A stretch of 9,011 bases of DNA from JBAYSY01 sp041675885. GTDB lineage: Bacteria > Pseudomonadota > Alphaproteobacteria > Rhodobacterales > Rhodobacteraceae. Position numbers and translations under genes: made by a program. Positions 1-8,725 of the stretch are shown one piece after another. The notes beneath the pieces were generated by a model. It did no database searches, was not told the origin of the DNA, and saw only the letters and a program-made list of their open reading frames with translations. The stretch lies in assembly GCA_041675885.1 (NCBI GenBank), contig JBAYSY010000070.1, forward strand, positions 1 through 9,011, given 5' to 3'. The number at the start of each line of letters is the position of its first letter. Positions within the stretch are counted from its first letter, which is position 1.

Positions 1-240
<240 letters not shown>

Positions 241-281
241 TTCACATTCCCATATGTCGGGTTGCGGTCAGAGGGGTGAGG

Positions 282-326
282 GCAAATCCCCTGGAGGGGA
301 TTTGCAAAAATCTTCGAAGATTTTTT
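282..326 (-). promoter_or_regulatory. Two abutting inverted repeats in the rpoB-rpoC spacer; possible attenuator or RNA-processing site
   Basis: Reading in the transcribed direction, a perfect 20-bp palindrome (325-306, centre TTCGAA, flanked by A5/T5) starts 5 nt after the rpoB stop. It is followed at once by a perfect 10-bp stem GCAAATCCCC/GGGGATTTGC with a 4-nt loop (305-282). The 3' arm of the palindrome ends in T5, so it resembles a weak intrinsic terminator. A third, smaller hairpin (GATTT/AAATC, 312-299) uses bases from both structures, so it cannot form together with either. The structures are seen in the sequence; a role in attenuation, RNase processing or uncoupling rpoB from rpoC is inference. 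The remaining 41 nt before rpoC hold only the weak ribosome binding site. Confidence 0.6.
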
Positions 327-330
327 CTCC

Positions 331-4464
<4,134 letters not shown>

Positions 4465-4555
4465 GCTCGTGGTCACCTTTCGTCTCTTCGCGGGGGCGTC
4501 CCGTCGGGCCTACGGGGCGCGCCGCTTGCGAATGAAGGGGGCGGATTCCATTCCT

Positions 4556-4631
4556 GCCGGTCATACCCACTGACCGGCGCCCGAACCCGGACCTTCCCTT
4601 GAGCGGGGCTCTGCGCGAAAGCCCCGGTCAA
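4556..4631 (-). promoter_or_regulatory. Two stem-loops in the leader upstream of rpoB
   Basis: Between rplL and rpoB, two inverted repeats lie about 90-170 nt before the rpoB start. The first in transcript order (4631-4599) pairs TTGACCGGGGCT with AGCCCCGCTCAA, 11 of 12 positions, around a 9-nt loop. The second (4578-4556) is a perfect 8-bp stem, GCCGGTCA/TGACCGGC, with a 7-nt loop. Neither is followed by a U tract, so they are not intrinsic terminators. I found no convincing sigma-70 promoter in this spacer, although TTGACC (4631-4626) could act as a -35 element with a poor partner. Enterobacteria have an attenuator and an RNase III site at this junction; an equivalent role here is inference. 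Confidence 0.45.
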
Positions 4632-4661
4632 GACAGATCCCTGTAAAGACCGTTCAAGACA
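4624..4661 (-). repeat. 12-nt direct repeat in the rplL-rpoB spacer
   Basis: On the transcribed strand, TGTCTTGAACGG (4661-4650) and TGTCTTGACCGG (4635-4624) are identical except at one base and lie 26 bp apart. The second copy overlaps the 5' arm of the stem-loop at 4631-4599. It may be coincidence, a duplicated protein-binding site, or alternative -35 elements. Confidence 0.45.
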
Positions 4662-4666
4662 CATTC

Positions 4667-4727
4667 GGCCAGGCCCGGATATTTCCCGGGCCCGGCCAGT
4701 TTCAGCGTCAGGATGCCCGCGGCATCC
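4667..4727 (-). promoter_or_regulatory. Two GC-rich stem-loops directly after rplL; possible attenuator or processing signal
   Basis: Seven nucleotides after the rplL stop comes GGATGCC-GCG-GGCATCC (4727-4711), a perfect 7-bp stem. Fourteen nucleotides further on, 4697-4667 forms a 12-bp stem with one mismatch (GGCCGGGCCCGG against CCGGGCCTGGCC) around a 7-nt loop. What follows is GAATGTGTCTTG, not a run of U, so complete intrinsic termination is unlikely. The position between the ribosomal-protein genes and the polymerase genes is where expression of the two groups would need to be set at different levels. That role is inferred from position only. Confidence 0.5.
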
Positions 4728-4734
4728 GGCGCGA

Positions 4735-5109
4735 TTACTTCAGCTCGACCTTGGCGCCGGCCTCTTCGAGCTTCTTCTTGATTTCCTCGGCTTCGGACTT
4801 CGGCGCGGCTTCCTTCACCTTGCCGCCGGCTTCCACCATGTCTTTCGCTTCCTTGAGGCCCAGGCCGGTGATCGCACGCACTTCCTTGATCACGTTGATC
4901 TTGTTCGGGCCGGCTTCCAGCAGCACGACGTCGAACTCGGTCTTTTCCTCGGCGGCCTCGGCCGGGCCGGCGGCCGGGCCGGCCATCATCACCGCGCCGC
5001 CGGCGGCGGGCTCGATGCCGTATTCGTCCTTGAGGATGGTTTTCAGTTCCTGCGCCTCAAGCAGCGTGAGGTTCACGATTTCTTCGGCAAGTTTTTTCAG
5101 ATCAGCCAT
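4735..5109 (-). CDS. rplL: 50S ribosomal protein L7/L12
   Basis: Mobile stalk protein of the large ribosomal subunit. Its dimers bind L10, and the free C-terminal domains recruit and activate translational GTPases such as EF-Tu and EF-G. It is 124 residues, standard length. An N-terminal dimerisation and L10-binding helical region (about 1-32) is followed by an Ala/Gly/Pro-rich hinge (about 33-53) and the C-terminal domain (about 55-124). The C-terminal domain carries the signature KTEFDVVLLEAG and the factor-binding helix GLGLKEAKDMVE (82-93). ATG start at 5109 with GGAA 7 nt upstream. It follows rplJ by 69 nt, a spacer in which I see no clear structure, so the higher synthesis needed for L12 probably comes from its own translation initiation. 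Confidence 0.98.
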   Translation of the reverse strand: MADLKKLAEEIVNLTLLEAQELKTILKDEYGIEPAAGGAVMMAGPAAGPAEAAEEKTEFDVVLLEAGPNKINVIKEVRAITGLGLKEAKDMVEAGGKVKEAAPKSEAEEIKKKLEEAGAKVELK

Positions 5110-5178
5110 TTTTCTGTTCCGTTCGGTTCAAGATGGGTCCAACGCGCTGGGTTTTCCAGTCGAAGGTCCGAGGGTTGC

Positions 5179-5694
5179 TCACGCGGCTTCCCGCTCCTCC
5201 AGGGTGGAGAGGATGCCCGCGATGTTCGAAGCAGGCGCACCGATCGCACCCGCGATGCCCGAGGCCGGGGCGCCGATGCACGACGCGATCTGAGCGATGA
5301 GCTCTTCACGCGACGGCATCGCCGCCACGGCCTTCACACCGGCCGGGTCGAGTGCCGTTTCGCCCATCGCCCCGCCGAGAATCACGAACCTGTCGTTCTT
5401 CTTGGCATAGGCGTCCGAGACCTTGGCCGCGGCCACGGGGTCTTCGGAATAGGCGAACACGGTCATTCCCCTGAGCAGTTCACCCATGCTTGCGCCGGGT
5501 TTGCCTTCCAGGGCGATCTTGGCGAGCCTGTTCTTGGCGACGCGGACGGACCCGCCTACTTCGCGCATCTGCGCGCGCAGGTCCTGCATCTGAGCAACCG
5601 TCATGCCTTCGTAGTGGGCAACCACGACGACGCCAGAGCTTTCGAAGATCTGGCCGAGTTCCTCGACCACTTTCTCTTTCTGGGCTCTATCCAC
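5179..5694 (-). CDS. rplJ: 50S ribosomal protein L10
   Basis: Base of the ribosomal stalk: the N-terminal domain binds 23S rRNA next to L11 and the C-terminal helix carries L7/L12 dimers. It is 171 residues. The start is GTG at 5694, giving MDRAQKEKVVEELGQIF; a good site (GGAGTGA) sits 5 nt upstream and no better ATG fits the family N-terminus. The rRNA-binding domain covers about residues 1-130 (VVVVAHYEGMTVAQMQDLR, VRVAKNRLAKIAL). Residues 140-161 are a tandem repeat of an 11-residue unit, IGAPASGIAGA then IGAPASNIAGI, before a terminal STLEEREAA. In other bacteria L10 and its L12 complex repress their own mRNA leader, and the structured 285-nt leader here fits that. Confidence 0.97.
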   Translation of the reverse strand: MDRAQKEKVVEELGQIFESSGVVVVAHYEGMTVAQMQDLRAQMREVGGSVRVAKNRLAKIALEGKPGASMGELLRGMTVFAYSEDPVAAAKVSDAYAKKNDRFVILGGAMGETALDPAGVKAVAAMPSREELIAQIASCIGAPASGIAGAIGAPASNIAGILSTLEEREAA

Positions 5695-5979
5695 GGTTTC
5701 ACTCCAGGTATGGGGGTTTCCCCCCGGCTCGTATTGGCCCCCGGATGGGGGCGTTCGGGTCCTTTATACGGGTCCCGAGTCCAGACCGCCCGAGGCATGA
5801 CCCCGGAAATTCCGTCTCGTTCCCCATCTCGGGAAGGATATTAAGGGGTTTCCCCCACCCTCCGTCTCGGACAGGACGGGGCTTTTGCAAGCCCCGCCAT
5901 TCTCCCGGCCCGAAGGCCGGGGAATTCTTCATGCGGGCCTTCGCCCGCCCGTAGGGTGCGCTTCAGCGCACCCCGCGCC
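5695..5979 (-). promoter_or_regulatory. Highly structured rplA-rplJ spacer; candidate L10 autoregulatory leader
   Basis: This 285-nt stretch holds no credible gene. Stem-loops in transcript order: GGGTGCGC-TGAA-GCGCACCC (5973-5954); GCGGGC-GAAG-GCCCGC (5948-5933); CCCGGCC-TTCG-GGCCGGG (5921-5904, a cUUCGg tetraloop); CGGGGCTT-GCAA-AAGCCCCG (5896-5877, GNRA loop); GGGG-GAAA-CCCC (5856-5845); GCCCCC-ATCC-GGGGGC (5752-5737); GGGGG-GAAA-CCCCC (5725-5712). The last ends 6 nt before the rplJ Shine-Dalgarno. The final two stems can exchange partners. Direct repeats: CGAGACGGA twice, exactly 50 bp apart (5869-5861, 5819-5811), and GGGGGAAACCCC twice. No stem has a U tract, and I found no promoter with both elements; TAATAT near 5840 and TATAAA near 5768 lack a partner. 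Regulation by L10 is inferred from family knowledge and position. Confidence 0.6.
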
Positions 5980-6678
5980 TCAACGCGCCGTGGCCGAGGC
6001 CAGATCGACCGAGACCCCGGGGCCCATGGTCGAGGAAAGCGACACCTTGCGCAGATAGGCGCCCTTGGCGCCCGCGGGCTTGGCCTTCGACACCGCATCG
6101 ACGAAGGCGCGCACGTTCTCGGCCAGCTTGCCTTCCTCGAACGACACCTTGCCGACCCCGGCGTGGATCACCCCGGCCTTCTCGACCTTGAACTGAACCT
6201 CACCGCCCTTGGCGTTCTTGACCGCCTGGACGACATCCATCGTCACCGTGCCGACCTTGGGGTTCGGCATCAGGTTGCGCGGCCCGAGGATTTTCCCCAG
6301 CCGCCCGACCAGCGGCATCATGTCCGGCGTGGCGATGCAGCGGTCGAACTCGATCTTGCCCGACTGGATGGTCTCCATCAGGTCTTCGGCGCCCACGATG
6401 TCGGCGCCCGCCTCCTTGGCCTCGTCGGCCTTGGGGCCACGGGCGAACACCGCCACCCGCACCGTCTTGCCGGTGCCGTTCGGCAGCGTCACGACACCGC
6501 GCACCATCTGGTCGGCGTGGCGCGGATCGACGCCCAGGTTCATCGCGATCTCGACGGTCTCGTCGAACTTCGCCGAGGCGGCCGACTTGATCAGCGTGAC
6601 GGCATCCTCGACCGAGAGGTTGGCCTTGTCCGCGAAGGTCTCGCGCGCGGCGCGGCTGCGTTTTCCAAGCTTTGCCAT
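5980..6678 (-). CDS. rplA: 50S ribosomal protein L1
   Basis: Protein of the L1 stalk of the large subunit, involved in moving deacylated tRNA out of the E site; in other bacteria it also represses translation of its own rplK-rplA mRNA. It is 232 residues, standard length. The start is the ATG at 6678 (MAKLGKRSRAARETF), with AAGGGG about 9 nt upstream inside the end of rplK; an upstream in-frame start at 6723 would overlap rplK and add a non-homologous N-terminus. Conserved features are VRGVVTLPNGTGKTVRVAVFA, LGKILGPRNLMPNPKVGTVT and the C-terminal KGAYLRKVSLSSTMGPGV. The Asn at residue 135 in GPRNLMPNPK replaces the Gly of E. coli GPRGLMPNPK. Only 4 nt separate it from the rplK stop, so translation is probably coupled. 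Confidence 0.98.
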   Translation of the reverse strand: MAKLGKRSRAARETFADKANLSVEDAVTLIKSAASAKFDETVEIAMNLGVDPRHADQMVRGVVTLPNGTGKTVRVAVFARGPKADEAKEAGADIVGAEDLMETIQSGKIEFDRCIATPDMMPLVGRLGKILGPRNLMPNPKVGTVTMDVVQAVKNAKGGEVQFKVEKAGVIHAGVGKVSFEEGKLAENVRAFVDAVSKAKPAGAKGAYLRKVSLSSTMGPGVSVDLASATAR

Positions 6679-6682
6679 GACC

Positions 6683-7111
6683 TTACCCCTTGACCTCGAT
6701 GCCCATGGAACGGGCGGACCCAAGGATGATCTGCATCGCCGCTTCGACCGAATTGGCGCTCAGATCCTTCATCTTGGCTTCGGCGATCTCGCGCACCTGC
6801 GCCACCGTCACCGTGCCCGCCGTATCGCGGCCCGCCTTGTTCGAGCCCGACTGCACCTTGGCCGCCTTCTTGAGGAAATGCGCCGCGGGCGGGGATTTCA
6901 GTTCAAGGCTGAAGGACTTGTCCTGATAATAGGTGATGATGGTCGGAATCGGCGTGCCCGGCTCCATCTCGGCGGTGCGGGCGTTGAATTCCTTGACGAA
7001 CATCATGATGTTCAGCCCGCGCTGACCCAGGGCGGGGCCGACGGGGGGCGAGGGGTTGGCCTGCCCGGCCTTCACTTGCAGCTTGAGCTGCCCGATCACT
7101 TTCTTGGCCAT
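6683..7111 (-). CDS. rplK: 50S ribosomal protein L11
   Basis: Protein of the GTPase-associated centre at the base of the stalk. It is needed for stringent-response activation by RelA-type enzymes and is part of the thiostrepton-binding site. It is 142 residues, the same as E. coli L11. The N-terminal domain (about 1-70) carries ANPSPPVGPALGQ with the thiostrepton-contact prolines P22 and P23 intact; the rRNA-binding C-terminal domain (about 73-142) carries SPPAAHFLKKAA and ends SARSMGIEVKG. The N-terminal MAKK fits the usual methylation target of PrmA (family knowledge). ATG start at 7111 with AAGGAG 7-8 nt upstream. It is followed after 4 nt by rplA and preceded by a 101-nt spacer after nusG. 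Confidence 0.98.
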   Translation of the reverse strand: MAKKVIGQLKLQVKAGQANPSPPVGPALGQRGLNIMMFVKEFNARTAEMEPGTPIPTIITYYQDKSFSLELKSPPAAHFLKKAAKVQSGSNKAGRDTAGTVTVAQVREIAEAKMKDLSANSVEAAMQIILGSARSMGIEVKG

Positions 7112-7133
7112 CCGGCCTCTCCTTCTGTCACCC

Positions 7134-7150
7134 GTTCCCGGGGCGGGAAC
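7134..7150 (-). promoter_or_regulatory. Stem-loop upstream of the rplK ribosome binding site; possible L1 feedback site
   Basis: GTTCCCG-CCC-CGGGAAC is a perfect 7-bp stem (7150-7134), extendable by three more C-G pairs across a 1-nt bulge. It ends 22 nt before the rplK ATG, just ahead of the Shine-Dalgarno. In E. coli, L1 represses the rplK-rplA mRNA by binding an rRNA-like structure in this leader. I cannot show that this stem has the L1-binding fold. Confidence 0.4.
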
Positions 7151-7212
7151 GCGGGTTTAGTGGTCCGGTCTGCCGTGGCCCTGTGCCCCGGCCCGCCTCC
7201 CACACATGCACG

Positions 7213-7746
7213 TCAGGTGCTTTTGGTCACCTGCGTGAATTCCAGCTCGACCGGGGTTGCCCGGCCGAAGATCGAGACGGTCACCTTCAGGCGGCTCGCG
7301 GCCTCGTCCACTTCCTCGACCATGCCGTCGAAGCCCTCGAACGGCCCGTCGGTCACCTGCACCTTCTCGCCGATGTCGAAGCGGATCAGGTTGCGCGGCG
7401 CGGCCTCGCCCTCCTCGACGCGGTTGAGAATCTGGTTCACCTCCTCGTCGCGCATCGGCATCGGCCGACCCTGCGGCCCGAGAAAGCCCGTCACCCGGTT
7501 GATCGAGTTGATCAGGTGATACCCCCGGTCGGTCATCTGCATCCGCACCAGCACATAGCCGGGCATGAAGCGGCGCTCGGACGTGACCTTCTTGCCGCGG
7601 CGGACCTCGATCACCTCTTCGGTCGGCACCAGCACTTCCTCGATCTCGTCTTCGAGCCCGGCATCGGCGACGGCCTGCTTGATCTGCTCGGCGATCTTCT
7701 TCTCGAAGTTCGAGAGAACGCTCACCGAATACCACCGCTTGGCCAT
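7213..7746 (-). CDS. nusG: Transcription termination/antitermination factor NusG
   Basis: Processivity factor that binds the RNA polymerase clamp and links transcription to Rho or to the ribosome through S10. It is 177 residues. The NGN domain covers about residues 1-115 (KRWYSVSVLSNFEKKIAEQI; RRFMPGYVLVRM at 59-69; NSINRVTGFLG) and the KOW domain about 122-177 (FDIGEKVQVTDGPFEGFDG, SIFGRATPVELEFTQV). The start is ATG at 7746, with GAGGTGG about 8 nt upstream; the frame stays open to 7860, but that extension is not NusG-like and covers a terminator-like hairpin. It lies between secE (200 nt upstream) and rplK (101 nt downstream), as is typical. Confidence 0.98.
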   Translation of the reverse strand: MAKRWYSVSVLSNFEKKIAEQIKQAVADAGLEDEIEEVLVPTEEVIEVRRGKKVTSERRFMPGYVLVRMQMTDRGYHLINSINRVTGFLGPQGRPMPMRDEEVNQILNRVEEGEAAPRNLIRFDIGEKVQVTDGPFEGFDGMVEEVDEAASRLKVTVSIFGRATPVELEFTQVTKST

Positions 7747-7767
7747 GCCGCTTTCCACCTCGTGCGA

Positions 7768-7788
7768 TTCGGGTCCTGTCGGCCCGAA
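7768..7788 (-). promoter_or_regulatory. Small stem-loop in the nusG leader
   Basis: TTCGGG and CCCGAA form a perfect 6-bp stem with a 9-nt loop (7788-7768), ending 21 nt before the nusG ATG and just ahead of the Shine-Dalgarno. It is short and may have no function. Confidence 0.3.
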
Positions 7789-7829
7789 AACCCTTGTATT
7801 TCCAGACGGTTTCCCGCCGTTACCCGAAC

Positions 7830-7862
7830 AAAAAACAGCGCGCATTGCGAATCGATGCACGC
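7830..7862 (-). terminator. Intrinsic-terminator-like hairpin between secE and nusG
   Basis: On the transcribed strand, GCGTGCAT (7862-7855) pairs with ATGCGCGC (7845-7838): 8 bp including one G-U, with a 9-nt loop. The sequence TG then T6 (7835-7830) and GTT follow. Stem plus U tract is the pattern of a Rho-independent terminator, moderate in strength because of the loop size. It lies 84 nt after the secE stop and 84 nt before the nusG start. Since secE and nusG are normally co-transcribed, partial termination (attenuation) is the likelier reading. A promoter-like TTGAAA (7912-7907) with TGTAAG (7891-7886) precedes it, but the 15-bp spacing is too short to be convincing. Confidence 0.5.
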
Positions 7863-7946
7863 CGTGAACGGGGAACAGGGCCCCGCTTACAGGGCTTTCC
7901 GCACGATTTCAAGCGGATCGGTCCCGATTGGCGCGGCGCGCGCGGA

Positions 7947-8144
7947 TCAGCCGAACAGGCCGATGATCGAGGTCAGCCCGAAGCGGATCGTCAGATCCAC
8001 CAGGAAGAAGAAGATCGCCGTCAGCGTGGCCATCACGAAGACCATCACCGTGGTCAGCAGAACCTCGCGCCGGTTGGGCCAGACGACCTTGCCCACCTCG
8101 GTGCGCACCTGCTGAAGGAACTGGAAGGGGTTGGTCTTTGCCAT
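7947..8144 (-). CDS. secE: Preprotein translocase subunit SecE
   Basis: Essential small membrane subunit of the SecYEG channel; it clamps the two halves of SecY. It is 65 residues, the short single-span form typical of most bacteria, unlike the three-span E. coli protein. The conserved amphipathic motif VGKVVWPNRREV is at 17-28, followed by one hydrophobic segment (about 29-52, TTVMVFVMATLTAIFFFLV) and a short tail. The first ATG at 8144 is preceded by AGGA with 7 nt spacing. It lies 131 nt downstream of tRNA-Trp, with its own candidate promoter in between, and 200 nt upstream of nusG. Confidence 0.96.
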   Translation of the reverse strand: MAKTNPFQFLQQVRTEVGKVVWPNRREVLLTTVMVFVMATLTAIFFFLVDLTIRFGLTSIIGLFG

Positions 8145-8172
8145 TTGCTCGTCCTGATCTCTGATCCCGGGC

Positions 8173-8201
8173 CAGATACGCGCTCAGGCCGGGGATTTCA
8201 A
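8173..8201 (-). promoter_or_regulatory. Candidate sigma-70 promoter for secE-nusG
   Basis: TTGAAA (8201-8196, 5 of 6 matches to TTGACA) is separated by exactly 17 bp from TATCTG (8178-8173, 3 of 6 matches to TATAAT). A start near 8166 would leave a leader of about 22 nt containing the secE ribosome binding site. This is the best-spaced promoter candidate I found in the window, but it is identified by eye only. Read-through from the tRNA-Trp promoter is equally possible because I see no terminator between the tRNA and secE. Confidence 0.45.
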
Positions 8202-8275
8202 GCACGATCGGGCCGGATGCCCCGGATGTCGGGCGGGTTGCCGATCCGCCGGTTGACTTCGGTCAGCGGACGGAC

Positions 8276-8351
8276 TGGCAGGGGCAGAGGGACTCGAACC
8301 CCCGACCCTCGGTTTTGGAGACCGATGCTCTACCAACTGAGCTATACCCCT
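8276..8351 (-). tRNA. tRNA-Trp, anticodon CCA
   Basis: The minus strand folds into a complete 76-nt cloverleaf: acceptor AGGGGTA/TGCCCCT, D-stem GCTC/GAGC with loop AGTTGGTA, anticodon stem TCGGT/ACCGA with loop CTCCAAA (anticodon CCA), a 5-nt variable loop, T-arm with loop TTCGAGT, discriminator G, and a genome-encoded 3' CCA at 8278-8276. tRNA-Trp just upstream of secE-nusG is a common arrangement in proteobacteria. An open frame runs through the tRNA on the same strand but is not a protein gene. Confidence 0.97.
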
Positions 8352-8362
8352 GTGCCGCCTCT

Positions 8363-8391
8363 GCCCTACTTGAGCCCCGGGGGGGAATCAA
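8363..8391 (-). promoter_or_regulatory. Candidate promoter for tRNA-Trp
   Basis: TTGATT (8391-8386, 4 of 6 to consensus) lies 17 bp before TAGGGC (8368-8363, a poor -10). Initiation would fall near 8356, about 5 nt before the mature tRNA 5' end. The region from the -10 to the start (AGAGGCGGC) is GC-rich, as in many stable-RNA promoters under stringent control; that link is inference. The -35 element is the second copy of an 11-bp tandem repeat. Confidence 0.35.
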
Positions 8392-8402
8392 GGGGGAATC
8401 AA
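8381..8402 (-). repeat. 11-bp tandem repeat (two copies) at the tRNA-Trp promoter
   Basis: The unit TTGATTCCCCC occurs twice head to tail without a gap or mismatch (8402-8392 and 8391-8381). The period is about one helical turn, so both TTGATT boxes face the same side of the DNA. The copy nearer the tRNA has the right spacing for a -35 element; the other does not. Confidence 0.75.
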
Positions 8403-8669
8403 GCGCCCGCCAGCGGGTTTCGGGTGGTTTGATTTCCGATCTTTGCGGAAGGCCGTGACCGGCACATGCGGCGTGCCGGGGGCGGGTGTCGCCCGGTGTT
8501 CTGCGCCCAATCCCACGGAACATCGTGAAAAAATGTGATGCTGGCGGCCGGGGGAGGCGCCGTCAGGCGCGTCAAGACACCCGGCCCGGAACAGCCGCCT
8601 CAGCGGCCCGGGCAGCGGGCGCCCCCGCGTTCGGCAAAGTCCGCCAGCGCGGCCAGCAGACATCCCATG

Positions 8670-8700
8670 AAAAAGGCGCGCGGGGTGGGCCCCGCGCGCC
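8670..8700 (-). terminator. Intrinsic (Rho-independent) terminator of tuf
   Basis: In the transcribed direction, GGCGCGCGGGG-CCCA-CCCCGCGCGCC forms a perfect 11-bp GC stem with a 4-nt loop (8700-8675), followed directly by TTTTT (8674-8670). It starts 25 nt after the tuf stop. A smaller stem, CCGGCC-ACC-GGCCGG (8720-8706), lies between the stop and the terminator. This separates tuf from the tRNA-Trp-secE unit. Confidence 0.9.
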
Positions 8701-8725
8701 GCGTTCCGGCCGGTGGCCGGTCAGG

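Larger units (their letters stand above)
8352..8669. other. 318-nt spacer between tuf terminator and tRNA-Trp, no gene seen
   Basis: I see no protein or RNA gene here. Besides the candidate tRNA promoter at its low-coordinate end, it contains GC-rich inverted repeats. The largest is CCGGG/CCCGG stacked on GCCGC/GCGGC with a 4-nt bulge and TGAG loop (8612-8585). Smaller ones are GCGCC-TGAC-GGCGC (8570-8557) and a 5-bp stem GGCAC/GTGCC near 8461-8477. A T6 run at 8533-8528 has no strong stem in front of it. Open frames crossing this spacer look like chance products of the high G+C content. Confidence 0.6.

Noticed and set aside
5699..5932. A 77-codon open frame in the rplJ leader that could be a leader peptide
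   Set aside because: It runs through most of the leader hairpins, has no good ribosome binding site and no recognisable composition. The structures explain the sequence better.
5954..5973. Perfect 8-bp hairpin right after the rplA stop as an intrinsic terminator
   Set aside because: It is followed by TACGGGCGGG, with no U tract, so it is described as part of the rplJ leader.
6679..6723. N-terminal extension of L1 by 15 residues (from 6723)
   Set aside because: It overlaps the end of rplK and is not L1-like; MAKLGKRSR at 6678 with AAGGGG upstream is the expected start.
6209..7519. A 436-codon open frame on the plus strand across rplA, rplK and nusG, and a 245-codon one antisense to rplA (5956-6693)
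   Set aside because: Both cross well-recognised minus-strand genes and their spacers without a family match or translation signals, as expected from high G+C content.
7747..7860. N-terminal extension of NusG by 38 residues
   Set aside because: The extension is not NusG-like and covers the terminator-like hairpin; the ATG at 7746 has a good ribosome binding site and matches the family start.
8263..8523. An 86-codon open frame across tRNA-Trp containing GYSSVGRASVSKTEGRGFES
   Set aside because: This peptide is the translation of a tRNA gene, a well-known false protein. The plus-strand frame at 7794-8432 with GRGTRTPDPRF is the same artefact.
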